DNA from: Metabacillus litoralis | GTDB lineage: Bacteria; Bacillota; Bacilli; Bacillales; Bacillaceae | Reading direction: 5' to 3' | NCBI RefSeq assembly: GCF_007994985.1 | Contig: NZ_VOQF01000006.1 | Location: forward strand, 413,974 to 477,973 | DNA: 64,000 nt | Shown: positions 47,477-58,276 of the stretch, piece by piece | How the letters are laid out: each line of letters starts with the position of its first letter | Position numbering within the stretch: the stretch's first letter is position 1 | The notes under the pieces: generated by a model | Seen by the model: only the letters and a program-made list of their open reading frames with translations | Databases searched by the model: none | Told to the model about the DNA's origin: nothing | Position numbers and translations under genes: made by a program

Positions 47477-47697
47477 CTTATCAAGAGAAGCTGAGGGACT
47501 GGCCCATTGAAGCTTCAGCAACCGGTTCAAACGAGTGAAGATCTAGTTAGCTTGATTTATACTTTTTTAAAATCAGCTCAACCTATGATTCCCATCTGAG
47601 TGCCAAGGTGCTAATTCCAGATAAGCATGTAAAATGCTTGTAAGATAAGGGGAAGCTTATGATCATTCAGTCTTCTTCTTAAGAAGGCTTTTTTTAT
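47477..47697 (+). ncRNA. SAM-I (S-box) riboswitch with terminator
   Basis: The aptamer runs from about 47477 to 47651. Conserved S-box elements are AGAGAAGCTGAGGGACTGGC (5' part of P1/P2 with the GAGGGA core), CTTCAGCAACCGG, GTGCCAAGGTGCTAATTCC and the closing GATAAG that pairs with CTTATC at the start. The expression platform is a hairpin AGTCTTCTT / AAGAAGGCTT followed by a T run (47668-47697). Bound SAM should favour the terminator and shut off yitJ-metH. Confidence 0.95.
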
Positions 47698-47788
47698 TTA
47701 TCGGGGGCTCTTCGATTATATAACATGTAAAAGCCATTTATTTTAATAATTTTTATATCTATTCATTAATAGATCGGAGGATATTTCA

Positions 47789-49645
47789 GTGGCAAATAAA
47801 TTTTTGGAAGATTTAAAGAATAAGATTTTGATTGGTGATGGAGCTATGGGAACAATGCTTTATTCTCATGGTGTTGATCGATGTTTCGAAGAATTAAATA
47901 TCTCAAAGCCTGATGATGTTCAACGTGTTCATGAAGCATATATTTCTGCTGGTGCCAACCTTATCCAAACAAATACGTACGGTGCAAATGATATTAAACT
48001 CTCACGCTATGGTCTTGAGGATGATATTAGACAGATTAATAAACAAGCTGTAGCAATTGCAAAAAAAGCAGCAGCTAACTCAGCTTACGTTTTCGGAACA
48101 ATTGGTGGAGTTCGCTCTTTCAAAAAAAGTGCTCACTCAAATGATGAAATCAAACGTAACTTCAGAGAGCAGCTTTTTATCCTTCTAAATGAGGATGTTG
48201 ATGGGATTTTACTTGAAACTTATTATGATTTGGAAGAAATGAAAGCAGTCCTTCAAATTGCTCGTAAGGAAACAACAAAACCAATTATTGCAAATGTTTC
48301 CCTTCATGAAGCCGGTGTATTACAGGATGGAACTTCATTAAGGGATGGCTTTTTAACATTAGAAGATCTTGGTGCCAATGTCGTTGGCTTGAACTGTCGT
48401 TTAGGTCCATATCATATGATTCAATCACTAGAAGAAGTGCCAATTCCAACAGAATCCTATCTTTCTGTATTCCCAAATAGCAGCTTACCTGCTATGAACG
48501 AAGGTCGTCTTGTTTATGAATCTGATGAAAGTTATTTTAGAGAAAGTGCACTCAAATTCAGAGAACAAGGTGTTCGTTTAATTGGAGGTTGCTGTGGAAC
48601 AACACCTAACCATATTAAAGCAATGTCAGAAGCTGTAGCCGATCTTGCTCCTATTACAGATAAACAAGTTCGTGTACCAAATAATGTGATCACTGTATCT
48701 TCAGACCACTCTGATGATCTACCGCCATTACAGGATATTGTAAAGCAAAAACGCTCAGTGATCGTTGAATTAGATCCTCCTAAAAAATTAGGAATGACTA
48801 AGTTCCTTGACGGTGCACAAGCACTACATGATGCTGGAATTGATGCATTAACTCTTGCAGATAACTCTCTAGCATCACCACGAGTTAGCAATCTGGCAGC
48901 TGGAATTTTAGCAAAAGAAAAAACAGGTTCACGAGCATTAATTCATATTACATGCCGAGATCGTAACTTAATTGGTTTACAATCCCACCTTATGGGCTTA
49001 CATTCACTAGGGATGTCAGATGTATTAGCGATAACAGGTGATCCATCGAAAATAGGAGATTTTCCTGGTGCAACTTCTGTATATGACGTTTCATCGTTTG
49101 ACTTAATTAGTTTAATCAAGCAATTTAATGAAGGTGTCTCCTATTCTGGCAAACCATTAGGTGATAAAACGAATTTCTCTGTTGCTGCTGCATTTAATCC
49201 CAATGTTCGTCATTTAGATAAAGCTGTGGTAAGACTTGAGAAGAAAATTGCTCATGGTGCAGATTATTTTATTTCACAGCCACTTTATTCGAATCAACAA
49301 ATTATCGATGTATATGAAGAAACAAGAAATTTAAAAGCACCAATATATATCGGTATTATGCCATTAACATCTAGCCGTAACGCTGAATTTATTCATAATG
49401 AAATACCTGGAATTAAACTATCTGATTCTATTCGTGAAACAATGGCTGCAGCTGGAACAGATAAAGAGCAAGCTCGTCTAGAAGGCTTAGCTATTGCTAA
49501 AGATTTAATTGACACAGCTTTTGATTTATTTAACGGTATTTATTTAATTACACCATTTTTACAATATGACCTTACAGTGGAATTAACAAATTACATCCAT
49601 GAAAAGGAAAAACAGCGAGCTGAGAGGAAGATTACGCATGTGTAG
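47789..49645 (+). CDS. yitJ: Bifunctional homocysteine S-methyltransferase / methylenetetrahydrofolate reductase (YitJ)
   Basis: 618-aa fusion (612 in B. subtilis). N-terminal half: homocysteine S-methyltransferase domain, [13 protein letters not shown] at the start and the zinc-thiolate Cys residues in GLNCRLGP and [13 protein letters not shown]-terminal half (from about residue 315): [26 protein letters not shown] and the folate/FAD segment [18 protein letters not shown]. It supplies 5-methyltetrahydrofolate and may itself methylate homocysteine. Start is GTG after CGGAGG. Expression is under the SAM riboswitch. Its last codons overlap the metH start by 8 bp. Confidence 0.95.
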   Translation: MANKFLEDLKNKILIGDGAMGTMLYSHGVDRCFEELNISKPDDVQRVHEAYISAGANLIQTNTYGANDIKLSRYGLEDDIRQINKQAVAIAKKAAANSAYVFGTIGGVRSFKKSAHSNDEIKRNFREQLFILLNEDVDGILLETYYDLEEMKAVLQIARKETTKPIIANVSLHEAGVLQDGTSLRDGFLTLEDLGANVVGLNCRLGPYHMIQSLEEVPIPTESYLSVFPNSSLPAMNEGRLVYESDESYFRESALKFREQGVRLIGGCCGTTPNHIKAMSEAVADLAPITDKQVRVPNNVITVSSDHSDDLPPLQDIVKQKRSVIVELDPPKKLGMTKFLDGAQALHDAGIDALTLADNSLASPRVSNLAAGILAKEKTGSRALIHITCRDRNLIGLQSHLMGLHSLGMSDVLAITGDPSKIGDFPGATSVYDVSSFDLISLIKQFNEGVSYSGKPLGDKTNFSVAAAFNPNVRHLDKAVVRLEKKIAHGADYFISQPLYSNQQIIDVYEETRNLKAPIYIGIMPLTSSRNAEFIHNEIPGIKLSDSIRETMAAAGTDKEQARLEGLAIAKDLIDTAFDLFNGIYLITPFLQYDLTVELTNYIHEKEKQRAERKITHV

Positions 49646-52600
49646 CATCAAAAAAGAACTAGAAAAAAGAATCCTTGTACTCGATGGAGCAATGGGGACA
49701 ATGATTCAAGCTGCAGACCTTACAGCAGAAGATTTTGATGGAGAAGATTATGAAGGCTGCAATGAATACTTAACCCGAACAGCTCCAAATGTGATCGAAT
49801 CTATTCATGAAGCCTACTTAGAAGCAGGCTCTGACATTATATCTACTAATACATTTGGCGCTACTAGTATTGTTTTAGATGAATATGATCTCGGGTATAT
49901 GGCATTAGAGTTAAATATCGAATCTGCTCAAATTGCTAAAAAAGCAGCCGAAAAATATTCAACAACAGAAAAGCCAAGATATGTAGCCGGAGCAATGGGT
50001 CCTACAACGAAGACCCTTTCTGTTACTGGTGGAACAACATTTGATATATTGATAGATAACTATGAAGAACAAGCTAGAGGCTTAATTATTGGTGGAGCAG
50101 ATTTATTACTTCTTGAAACAAGTCAAGATATGTTGAATGTTAAAGCTGGATTTCTAGGCATTAAAAAAGCCTTTGAAACGACAGGTAAGGAACTTCCATT
50201 AATGATCTCAGGTACGATTGAGCCAATGGGAACAACATTGGCTGGTCAGGATATTGAAGCATTTTATGTATCTCTAGAACATATGAAACCTCTTTCTGTT
50301 GGTCTAAACTGTGCAACAGGTCCAGAATTTATGACTGACCATATTCGTACATTATCTGGCTTAGCAAATACAGCTGTAAGCTGTTACCCTAATGCAGGTT
50401 TACCTGATGAAGAAGGAAACTATCATGAATCACCTGATTCACTGGCAAAAAAATTAGTTGCCTTCGCAGAACAAGGTTGGCTAAATTTAATTGGCGGTTG
50501 CTGTGGTACAACACCAGAGCATATAAAAGCATTAACTGAAGCTGTTGCTACGATATCACCTCGAAAAATGGATGAAGTATCAAGTGGACATACAGTTTCT
50601 GGAATCGATGCCCTCCTTTATGAAGATGGAATGCGTCCATTGTTTGTTGGTGAACGTACGAATGTTATCGGCTCACGTAAATTTAAGAGATTAATTGCTG
50701 AAGGCAAATTTGAAGAAGCATCAGAAATTGCCAGAGCACAAGTAAAAAACGGTGCTCATGTTATTGATATTTGCTTAGCAGATCCAGACCGAGATGAGCT
50801 AGAGGATATGGAAGCATTTATTCCTGAGGTTGTGAAAAAGGTAAAAGCTCCTCTTGTTATTGATTCAACTGATGAGCTTGTTATTGAGAGAGCATTAAAA
50901 TATTCACAAGGTAAGGCCATCATCAATTCGATCAACCTTGAAGATGGTGAAGAACGTTTTGATGCAATTGTCCCTCTTGTTAAGAAATATGGCGGATCAT
51001 TAGTTGTTGGAACTATCGATGAAATTGGTATGGCATTAACAGCGGAAAAGAAGCTTGAAGTTGCAATTCGCTCACATGATCTACTAGTTAAGAAACATGG
51101 ATTAAAAGCTAGCGACCTTATTTTTGATCCTCTTGTGTTCCCTGTAGGTACAGGTGATGAGCAATATATTGGATCTGCAAATGAAACAGTGCGGGGCATT
51201 CAATTAATAAAAGAACACTTACCAGAGTGTTTAACAATATTAGGTGTTAGTAATGTTTCTTTTGGTCTTCCACCTGTTGGTCGTGAGGTTTTAAATGCAG
51301 TTTACCTTTATCACTGTACGCAAGCAGGTCTTGATTATGCAATTGTTAACACTGAAAAATTGGAACGTTTTGCCTCGATCCCAAAGGAAGAAATTGAAAT
51401 GGCAGAAAAACTGTTATTTAAAACAACAGACGAATCGCTTGCCACTTTTACAAACTTTTATCGTGGCAAGAAAAAAGAAGATAAAAAGCCTGTTAAAAAT
51501 CTTCCACTTGAAGAAAGACTTGCTCAATACATTATAGAAGGTACAAAAGAAGGTCTTCTTCCTGATCTTGAATTAGCTCTAAAAAAATTCGAAGCTCCAT
51601 TAGATATTATCAACGGACCACTTATGACTGGAATGGCCGAGGTTGGTGTTTTATTTAACGATAATCAGCTGATTGTAGCAGAAGTTCTCCAAAGTGCTGA
51701 AGTGATGAAAGCATCTGTATCATACTTGGAGCAATTTATGGAAAAGAAAGATGATAGTGGTAAGGGCAAAATCCTTTTAGCAACAGTAAAAGGTGATGTA
51801 CATGATATAGGGAAAAACCTTGTAGACATTATTTTAAGTAATAATGGCTTTAAAGTGATTGATCTTGGGATAAAAGTTACACCACAAACATTGATTCAAG
51901 CTGTTAGAGACGAAAATCCTGACCTTATTGGGCTTTCTGGCTTATTAGTTAAATCGGCACAGCAGATGGTTATAACGGCTAAAGATTTACAGGATGCAAA
52001 TTGTGACCTTCCAATTTTAGTTGGTGGAGCAGCTCTTTCACGTAAATTCACAAGAATGAAAATCGCTCCACAATATAAAGGTCCTGTTGTTTATGCAAAA
52101 GACGCAATGGATGGCTTATCTCTAGCAAATCAGTTACGTACATCACCAGAGTCATTTGCTATTCATGATGAAGCTGCTGTTACTGAAGAAGCGAAAACGA
52201 AAGCACCACAATCAAAGGCAGTTACTGATTTATTAGAAAAACGAGGTCAACTAACAGATGCACCAATTTTCCAACCGAATGATACAAAGCGTCATATTCT
52301 TAGAAACATTGAATTAACGCAAATTATTCCTTATGTGAATATGCAAATGCTTATTGGTCATCATCTCGGTTTAAAAGGAAAAATTAAAGAACTCATTAAA
52401 AAGAAGGATCCGAAAACAATGGAGCTATATGAGCTTATTCAAGAGCTTTTAAAAGATGGAGCAAAAAATAAATGGTTCAAGCCAGCCGCTACGTATCAAT
52501 TTTTCCCATCTTATAGTGAAGAAAATAAACTCCATATCTTAGATCCAAACAACACAGATGTTATTTTACAAACATTCGATTTTCCAAGACAGGATAAATT

Positions 52601-53063
52601 ACCATATCGTTGTATCTCAGACTATATTCGTCCTAAACAGTCTGATGGCTTTGATTACGTGGCAATGTTTGCTGTTACTGCTGGTAGTGAAATACGTGAG
52701 CTTGCACAAGGATTTAAAGAGCAAGGCGACTATTTAAAAAGTCATGCTGTTCAAGCCTTAGCCTTAGAGCTTGCTGAAGGTTTAGCAGAACGTACACATC
52801 AGCTGATTCGTGATCGTTGGGGCTTCCCTGATGCACCAGATTTTACAATGGATCAACGTTTTTCTGCAAAATATCAAGGACAAAGATACTCATTTGGTTA
52901 CCCAGCTTGTCCTGACTTAGAAGATCAAGAGAAGTTATTTAATTTGTTAAGACCTGAAGATATTGGCATTGAATTAACTGAAGGATTTATGATGTCTCCT
53001 GAAGCATCAGTAACTGCAATTGTTGTTGCCCATCCAGACGCAAAATACTTCAATGTTATGTAA
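49638..53063 (+). CDS. metH: Cobalamin-dependent methionine synthase
   Basis: 1141-aa MetH, making methionine from homocysteine and 5-methyltetrahydrofolate via cobalamin. Domains in order: homocysteine-binding barrel ([31 protein letters not shown]), pterin-binding barrel ([14 protein letters not shown]), cobalamin cap, B12 domain with DVHDIGKNL (the cobalt-ligating His) and GLSGLLVKS, and the C-terminal reactivation domain with [10 protein letters not shown] and [11 protein letters not shown]. Start ATG 49638 lies within the end of yitJ after GAGAGGAAG; the upstream in-frame ATG at 49599 is deep inside yitJ. Cells need B12 for this enzyme; a cobalamin-independent MetE may exist elsewhere. 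Confidence 0.95.
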   Translation: MCSIKKELEKRILVLDGAMGTMIQAADLTAEDFDGEDYEGCNEYLTRTAPNVIESIHEAYLEAGSDIISTNTFGATSIVLDEYDLGYMALELNIESAQIAKKAAEKYSTTEKPRYVAGAMGPTTKTLSVTGGTTFDILIDNYEEQARGLIIGGADLLLLETSQDMLNVKAGFLGIKKAFETTGKELPLMISGTIEPMGTTLAGQDIEAFYVSLEHMKPLSVGLNCATGPEFMTDHIRTLSGLANTAVSCYPNAGLPDEEGNYHESPDSLAKKLVAFAEQGWLNLIGGCCGTTPEHIKALTEAVATISPRKMDEVSSGHTVSGIDALLYEDGMRPLFVGERTNVIGSRKFKRLIAEGKFEEASEIARAQVKNGAHVIDICLADPDRDELEDMEAFIPEVVKKVKAPLVIDSTDELVIERALKYSQGKAIINSINLEDGEERFDAIVPLVKKYGGSLVVGTIDEIGMALTAEKKLEVAIRSHDLLVKKHGLKASDLIFDPLVFPVGTGDEQYIGSANETVRGIQLIKEHLPECLTILGVSNVSFGLPPVGREVLNAVYLYHCTQAGLDYAIVNTEKLERFASIPKEEIEMAEKLLFKTTDESLATFTNFYRGKKKEDKKPVKNLPLEERLAQYIIEGTKEGLLPDLELALKKFEAPLDIINGPLMTGMAEVGVLFNDNQLIVAEVLQSAEVMKASVSYLEQFMEKKDDSGKGKILLATVKGDVHDIGKNLVDIILSNNGFKVIDLGIKVTPQTLIQAVRDENPDLIGLSGLLVKSAQQMVITAKDLQDANCDLPILVGGAALSRKFTRMKIAPQYKGPVVYAKDAMDGLSLANQLRTSPESFAIHDEAAVTEEAKTKAPQSKAVTDLLEKRGQLTDAPIFQPNDTKRHILRNIELTQIIPYVNMQMLIGHHLGLKGKIKELIKKKDPKTMELYELIQELLKDGAKNKWFKPAATYQFFPSYSEENKLHILDPNNTDVILQTFDFPRQDKLPYRCISDYIRPKQSDGFDYVAMFAVTAGSEIRELAQGFKEQGDYLKSHAVQALALELAEGLAERTHQLIRDRWGFPDAPDFTMDQRFSAKYQGQRYSFGYPACPDLEDQEKLFNLLRPEDIGIELTEGFMMSPEASVTAIVVAHPDAKYFNVM

Positions 53064-53081
53064 GACTTCATAAAGAAGATG

Positions 53082-53119
53082 AACAGCCCTGAACTCGAAA
53101 GTTCAGGGCTGTTTTTTTT
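53082..53119 (+). terminator. Terminator of yitJ-metH
   Basis: AACAGCCCTGAACT and AGTTCAGGGCTGTT form a 14-bp perfect stem with a 4-nt loop and eight T. Confidence 0.92.
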
Positions 53120-53181
53120 ATTACCATCCCTCCTCTATTATCATTAAACCACGTAAAAGATATATTCTCTGGGACAAATCT

Positions 53182-53207
53182 GTTTATTAACAAACCAAAG
53201 TGGGAAT
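53182..53207 (+). promoter_or_regulatory. SigmaB-like promoter of the SDR gene
   Basis: GTTTAT (53182-53187), 14-bp spacer, GGGAAT (53202-53207), against the sigmaB consensus GTTTAA-N12/15-GGGWAW. It lies 85 bp before the ATG of a protein whose B. subtilis relatives are general stress proteins. Confidence 0.55.
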
Positions 53208-53291
53208 ATCAATACCAATCCTATAAACATACTTTCAGAGCTTTTTTCACATAATACTTTACAGTACTAAAATTTTGAGGAGGAATCAAAA

Positions 53292-54161
53292 ATGAGTAAC
53301 CAACAAAATCAACCACAAACAATGCCAGCTCAACATCAAGATGTACAACCTGGCCATGAGGATTTAATGAATCCACAACCCACATTTGATGATGCTTCAT
53401 ATACTGGTAGTGGCAAACTTAAGAATAAAGTAGCGATTATTACAGGTGGAGATAGTGGAATAGGACGAGCTGTAGCTGTCTTTTTTGCAAAAGAAGGAGC
53501 AAATGTTGTTATTTCTTATTTAGATGAAGAGAAAGATGCGGAAGAAACAAAAAAGCATGTTGAAAAGCAAGGACAGAAGTGTTTATTAATCCCTGGTGAT
53601 ATCGGTGATGAAAAAGTGTGCCAAGACATTGTTTCTAAAACAGTTGATACCTTTGGAAGTCTTGATATTTTAGTAAACAATGCAGCAGAACAGCATCCTC
53701 AAAAAGGGATTGAAGATATTACAAGTGAACAGCTAGAAAGAACATTTAGAACAAATATCTTTTCATTCTTTTATTTAACAAAAGCAGCGCTACCTCATTT
53801 AAAGAAAGGTAGTACTATAGTTAACACATCATCTGTTACAGCTTATGCTGGAAATGAACAACTATTAGACTACTCAGCAACAAAAGGCGCAATCACAACC
53901 TTCACAAGATCTCTTGCTCTTTCACTTGCTGGGAAAGGAATTCGTGTAAACGGAGTTGCTCCAGGCCCAATCTGGACACCACTAATTCCATCGACCTTCC
54001 CGGCTGATCAAGTAGCTACATTTGGAGCTAATACTCCAATGAAGCGCCCTGGACAACCTGAAGAGCTTGCACCTGCTTATGTATTTTTAGCAAGTGATGA
54101 TTCATCTTACATGTCAGGACAAATGATTCATGTTAATGGTGGTAAGATTGTAAATAGTTAA
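53292..54161 (+). CDS. Short-chain dehydrogenase, general stress protein 39 type
   Basis: 289-aa SDR oxidoreductase related to YdaD (GSP39), YhdF and YhxC of B. subtilis. A Gln/Pro-rich N-terminal extension of about 40 residues precedes the Rossmann fold. Cofactor motif TGGDSGIGRAVA (TGxxxGIG), NNAAEQHP (NNAG variant), catalytic Ser in TSSVTAYAG, Tyr and Lys in DYSATKGAI. NADPH is likely from the family. The true substrate is unknown; a detoxifying or redox role in stress is inferred from paralogues and from a sigmaB-like promoter upstream. GGAGGA lies before the ATG. Confidence 0.88.
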   Translation: MSNQQNQPQTMPAQHQDVQPGHEDLMNPQPTFDDASYTGSGKLKNKVAIITGGDSGIGRAVAVFFAKEGANVVISYLDEEKDAEETKKHVEKQGQKCLLIPGDIGDEKVCQDIVSKTVDTFGSLDILVNNAAEQHPQKGIEDITSEQLERTFRTNIFSFFYLTKAALPHLKKGSTIVNTSSVTAYAGNEQLLDYSATKGAITTFTRSLALSLAGKGIRVNGVAPGPIWTPLIPSTFPADQVATFGANTPMKRPGQPEELAPAYVFLASDDSSYMSGQMIHVNGGKIVNS

Positions 54162-54188
54162 GTTTGAGAAACTTGAAAAAATAAACAT

Positions 54189-54506
54189 ACTAAGATTAGT
54201 ATTTAAGCTAATGATAAACCCGAAATATTAGGAAATATTTCGGGTTTATATTTGCTGTCTTCAATAGATTTTTTGATTTTGTGTACTTTTTTAAGAATTA
54301 GTGTAATGGAGCGAAAGACATTTGACTCCTGCGGGTGCAGAGGAAAGGCTGAGACCCCACAGGCGCGCAGCTTACGAGGAGGCTTAGCTTCCTCCCCGGC
54401 GAATCTTATGTCTGCAGCGCAATGGAACGAACTTGTTTCTTTCAGCTTAAATGAATTTAGAATTATTCGTCTTTTTGTAAGACATCTTTAATTATGTCCC
54501 AGCCTC
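54189..54506 (+). repeat. Repeat family A, copy A4
   Basis: Right end ATTATGTCCCAGCCTC is intact; the left end is eroded. The first module is shortened but still a perfect hairpin, CCCGAAATATT / AATATTTCGGG (54219-54245). Second module: outer GACAT / ATGTC, inner CTGAG / CTTAG with a G-U pair. It lies between the convergent SDR and GH13 genes. Confidence 0.82.
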
Positions 54507-54529
54507 CTTATTTTTACCATATTCCTTTC

Positions 54530-55888
54530 TCACTTCTTTTGACCACGTCTTTTAGCTAAAATTAAAAAGCCGATAAATAAAGTCGGAACAATAATAAATA
54601 CACTAATAAAAGGTATATTTAACCCTGTCTTTTCTTTGATTTCGTATACTTCTGCTAGTTCACGATCAATAATAAATTCATAGTTACCATTTTCTTCTTG
54701 AAACACATCTCCAGTTAACAATCCTTGTAGCTTCTTATCTTCAGCAATTTCATTTGCTGGGATGATCACTTTTTGTGTCTTAGAGGAATTATTTATAGCA
54801 ACAATAACGGAATCTTCTTGATAAGTACGTTTAAAAATGATCATTCCACCTTTTTCATATAAAAGCTGATAATCACCTTTTGTTAATGGTGGAAAATTCG
54901 TTCTGACTTTCGCTAATTTGCCCATGTAGTCAATTAGTTCTTCATCTGATTGAAAGTTCATTAATGGACGGTTTAAAGGAGGTTCTCCTCCATCCACAGC
55001 AATTTCAGAACCATAATATACAAATGGTGTTCCCGGTAATGTGTACATATAAGAGTAAGCAATTTTAAATCGATTACCAGGATGCTGATTATTCTCGATT
55101 GAATATCGTGTAAATCGGACAGTATTATGACTATCTAAAAAGTTTGTTAAATTTTCAGGAGCTTCTTCGACAATACTTGATGCTGGTTCAGTGTTATTGT
55201 CAACATTAGCAAATGCAAGTGAAGCAGCTTCTTGGAAAGGTGCATTTAATATCGAATCAAAACCTGCTTCAATATAACGATTCACCTTTGTAACATCATA
55301 CTCTTGTAATGTACCAACTAAATATTTATCTACTAGTGCTTCATTAAAAACCTTCCAAAAGTCCGCTGAAATAACATCCGGATAATTAATAAAATAACCA
55401 TCAATATCAACATCAGTTATCCAGCTTGCCCCTGAGTCAATTAACTTTGCTTTATCTTCAGCAGTGAACGAAGAACCAGTATTTAAATCTAGTTCTAGTA
55501 ACACATTGATATCTAACTTATGTGACTGAGACACAAGGTTCTGCAGTTCCTCTTTTGTCCCATAATGCTCGTCTATATTTTGAGCAATGTTGTTACCTTC
55601 TTGAAGAAAAATCGACGATAACACAATTGTAGAAAAACCCATTTCTTTTATATATTCAAGCTTTCTTACAATCCCTTCAAAATCACCACCATGATATGCT
55701 AAAGGATCTTCAGGATTAAATTCAGCTCCATCATTTTGTGGATCTCCATTATTAAAACGATCTACCTCAATAAAATAAACAAGTTCATTTTGCCAGGCTT
55801 CTTCAAGTGTTTCCTCCGCATTTACATGTATAGATGTGTTGAAAAGCAAAAACGAAATAGCTAATAATTTTATTACGTTCTTATACAT
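54530..55888 (-). CDS. Membrane-anchored GH13-like protein lacking catalytic residues
   Basis: 452-aa exported protein: signal peptide (LLAISFLLFNTSIHVNA), GH13 barrel, small beta domain, then a C-terminal membrane helix (FISVFIIVPTLFIGFLIL) with a basic tail, so probably anchored outside with the barrel facing out. The N-terminal VDRFNNGDPQNDG and YHGGDFEGIVRKL match membrane alpha-amylases. But the four GH13 consensus regions are all changed: region I reads LLELDLNTG instead of DxxxNH, region II GYFINYPDV instead of GxRxD, region III LVGTLQE instead of xGExW, region IV FLDSHNTVRF with Asn for Asp. The frame is intact. It is likely a glucan-binding or scaffold pseudoenzyme. It is divergent from the neopullulanase gene. 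Confidence 0.8.
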   Translation of the reverse strand: MYKNVIKLLAISFLLFNTSIHVNAEETLEEAWQNELVYFIEVDRFNNGDPQNDGAEFNPEDPLAYHGGDFEGIVRKLEYIKEMGFSTIVLSSIFLQEGNNIAQNIDEHYGTKEELQNLVSQSHKLDINVLLELDLNTGSSFTAEDKAKLIDSGASWITDVDIDGYFINYPDVISADFWKVFNEALVDKYLVGTLQEYDVTKVNRYIEAGFDSILNAPFQEAASLAFANVDNNTEPASSIVEEAPENLTNFLDSHNTVRFTRYSIENNQHPGNRFKIAYSYMYTLPGTPFVYYGSEIAVDGGEPPLNRPLMNFQSDEELIDYMGKLAKVRTNFPPLTKGDYQLLYEKGGMIIFKRTYQEDSVIVAINNSSKTQKVIIPANEIAEDKKLQGLLTGDVFQEENGNYEFIIDRELAEVYEIKEKTGLNIPFISVFIIVPTLFIGFLILAKRRGQKK

Positions 55889-56097
55889 AGATGTGTATTT
55901 TCCTCCTATGATTTCCGATTTATATATCTGCTTTTTTAGAGTATCTCTTTCTCCTATAAAACGTCAATTTTTTTATGGTTGTTGTCTTATCTTTTTGTTG
56001 ATTTATAATGAATTAGTTTTCACCAATAATATGAATATCATCATCTCCTTTTGAAAAAGCTTAGTAGTACAAAATAATAGTTGGAAAAGGAGTAGAT

Positions 56098-57852
56098 ATG
56101 TTAAAGGAATCTATTTATCATCGCCCTAAAAATCAGTTTGCCTATTCTTGTCACGATGAAACAGTTCAAATTATGCTCCGTACAAAGCATTTGGATTTAA
56201 ATTCTGTTACTCTTTTTTATGGTGATCCTTTTCAATTTGTTGATAATAGATGGGTAAAAACTTCTGTTAGTATGAAGGTAAGTGGCCATGACGAGCTTTT
56301 TGATTATTGGCTTGTTCGTATCAAACCACCACAAAAACGTCTAAGATATGCTTTTGAATTAATACATAATGAAGAAAAACTATTTTTTACTGAAAAAGGA
56401 TTTTGTGATTTTGTACATGATGATTTTTCTGCATATTTTTGTTTTCCCTTTTATCATAAATCAGACAGCTTCACAGCACCAACTTGGGTGAAGGAAACAG
56501 TATGGTATCAAATTTTCCCAGATCGTTTTTCAAATGGCACGACAACAAATGATCCAGCTACAACTTTACCTTGGAATAGTACTGAACCTACAGTAACCAC
56601 AATATTTGGTGGTGATTTAAAGGGTGTGCTCAAAAAGCTTGATTATTTAGTTGATCTTGGAATAACAGGAATTTACTTTACACCAATATTTAAGGCAAAT
56701 TCAAATCATAAATACGACACAATTGATTATTTCGAAATTGATCCTCAGTTTGGAGATAAACAAACCTTTAAAAAACTGGTGGAAGAATGCCATAAAAAAG
56801 GAATTAGAATCATGCTTGATGCTGTATTTAATCATTGTGGAAAGAACTTCCTACCTTTTCAAGATGCTATTTTAAATCGTAATGCATCACCTTATAAAGA
56901 TTGGTTCCATTTTACTGAGAATCAAATAAAAGAGCATCACTATGAAACATTTTCTTTTGAAAAGTCGATGCCAAAATTAAATACGACAAATCCTGAAGTG
57001 AAACAGTATTTAATAGATGTTGGACAATATTGGATAAAAGAATTTAATATTGATGGCTGGAGATTGGATGTCGCTAATGAAGTTGACCATCAATTTTGGC
57101 GAGAATTTCGACAAGCTGTTAAATCTGTTAAAAAAGATGTTTTTCTCGTAGGAGAAGTGTGGCATGATGCGCTACCATGGCTTGAAGGTGAGCAATTTGA
57201 TTCTGTGATGAATTATCCTTTAACAAATATGCTTCACCGCTTCTTTGCTTATGATGAAATCAATGCGAAACAATTCGAATATGAGCTTCAGTCATATATG
57301 CATCAATATCCAAAACCTCAATATGAAATGCTTTTTAATATAGTTGGTAGCCATGATACACCTAGAATTATCAACATAGCTCAAATGAATAAAAAAAGAG
57401 TCAAGTTAATAAAAGTCTTTCAATTTAGCTTTTTAGGAACTCCTTCAATTTATTATGGTGATGAAATCGGCTTAACTGGTGACCAAGATCCAGGCTGTCG
57501 AAAATGTATGGTTTGGGAGGAAGACAACCAAGATCAAGAAATGCTCACATTCATGAAGAAATTAATTCATCTTAGAAAAAAATACCCTATCATGGCCAAT
57601 GAAGGAGATTTCAAGCTGCTAGCTGCAGATGCAAATAAAAATCATCTTTGTTATAGCAGAGAAACAAAGAATCAACTTCTACTTGTTGTAATGAACAAGA
57701 GTGCGGAAAAGCAATCAATCTCACTTCCTATTGATATTAAAAACAAGACGATTCTTGATCTCTGGAAGTCAGAGGAATTTGCTGCAAACTCCAGCAGTAT
57801 CGATGTCACACTTGAACCATATGACTTTTCGTTTTTGTTAGTAAGGCAATAA
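56098..57852 (+). CDS. Neopullulanase / cyclomaltodextrinase-type alpha-glucosidase (GH13_20)
   Basis: 584-aa cytoplasmic GH13 enzyme with no signal peptide. An N-terminal beta-sandwich (about 1-120, CBM34-like) precedes the catalytic barrel, the arrangement of maltogenic amylases and B. subtilis YvdF (588 aa). Region I DAVFNHCG, region II GWRLDVANE with nucleophile Asp324, region III LVGEVWHD with Glu353, region IV IVGSHDTPR with Asp420 are intact. It should hydrolyse imported maltodextrins, cyclodextrins or pullulan fragments. AAAGGAG precedes the ATG. No maltose transporter is adjacent in this window. Confidence 0.92.
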   Translation: MLKESIYHRPKNQFAYSCHDETVQIMLRTKHLDLNSVTLFYGDPFQFVDNRWVKTSVSMKVSGHDELFDYWLVRIKPPQKRLRYAFELIHNEEKLFFTEKGFCDFVHDDFSAYFCFPFYHKSDSFTAPTWVKETVWYQIFPDRFSNGTTTNDPATTLPWNSTEPTVTTIFGGDLKGVLKKLDYLVDLGITGIYFTPIFKANSNHKYDTIDYFEIDPQFGDKQTFKKLVEECHKKGIRIMLDAVFNHCGKNFLPFQDAILNRNASPYKDWFHFTENQIKEHHYETFSFEKSMPKLNTTNPEVKQYLIDVGQYWIKEFNIDGWRLDVANEVDHQFWREFRQAVKSVKKDVFLVGEVWHDALPWLEGEQFDSVMNYPLTNMLHRFFAYDEINAKQFEYELQSYMHQYPKPQYEMLFNIVGSHDTPRIINIAQMNKKRVKLIKVFQFSFLGTPSIYYGDEIGLTGDQDPGCRKCMVWEEDNQDQEMLTFMKKLIHLRKKYPIMANEGDFKLLAADANKNHLCYSRETKNQLLLVVMNKSAEKQSISLPIDIKNKTILDLWKSEEFAANSSSIDVTLEPYDFSFLLVRQ

Positions 57853-57885
57853 GAAAAGTTAATAAATAGTTGCAATAAAATAATC

Positions 57886-57998
57886 ATTTTATTTCGCTCC
57901 AAACACTTGCTTTCCGGGGGGAGGAAGCTGGGCCTACGGGGTCTCAGCCTTTCCTCTACACCCGCAGGAGTCAAATACCTTCCACTTCATTCCACTAT
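57886..57998 (-). repeat. Repeat family A, partial copy A6
   Basis: Reverse, degenerate copy of the GGAGCGG module only. Part of the inner loop (about ten bases around GAGGAGGCT) is deleted, so the inner stem no longer forms as in other copies. It lies between the convergent neopullulanase and AraC genes. Confidence 0.7.
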
Positions 57999-58051
57999 TT
58001 TGGAGGGTAATACAACAACAACCTCTTTAGAAAATCACCCCTGAAAATGCA

Positions 58052-58141
58052 GAGTAAAAGTCCGTCATAGAGCTAATGAAGGACTTAAGCGAGGGAAAGC
58101 CCGAGTAAAAGTCCTTCATAGAGCCGATGAAGGACATAAGT
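58052..58141 (+). repeat. 51-bp tandem repeat, two units
   Basis: GAGTAAAAGTCC begins units at 58052 and 58103 (51 bp apart), each continuing with TCATAGAGC, ATGAAGGAC and AAG. The second unit runs into the istB remnant. The reverse complement resembles the units at 17311-17469. Confidence 0.65.
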
Positions 58142-58152
58142 ACAGAGATGCG

Positions 58153-58276
58153 ATGTTCCTGGAAATTAAATTAGGAAATGCAATATTAGATTGTTCTACA
58201 CAACGCAACAGTCGTGAATATTGTTGGGCCTTCTTTCAGAATTAAAGATCACTTAGAAAAAGAAGATGTTAATTAA
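58153..58276 (+). pseudogene. Second remnant of IS21-family istB, frameshifted
   Basis: Same sequence as 17167-17298, inverted. It starts MFLEIKLGNAILDC, then a 2-base loss (GATTGT-TCTACAC against GATTGTGTTCTACAC) breaks the frame; the end continues as VLHNATVVNIVGPSFRIKD in another frame to a stop at 58274-58276. The homology continues to about 58322. No inverted terminal repeats of a complete element are seen. Confidence 0.6.
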
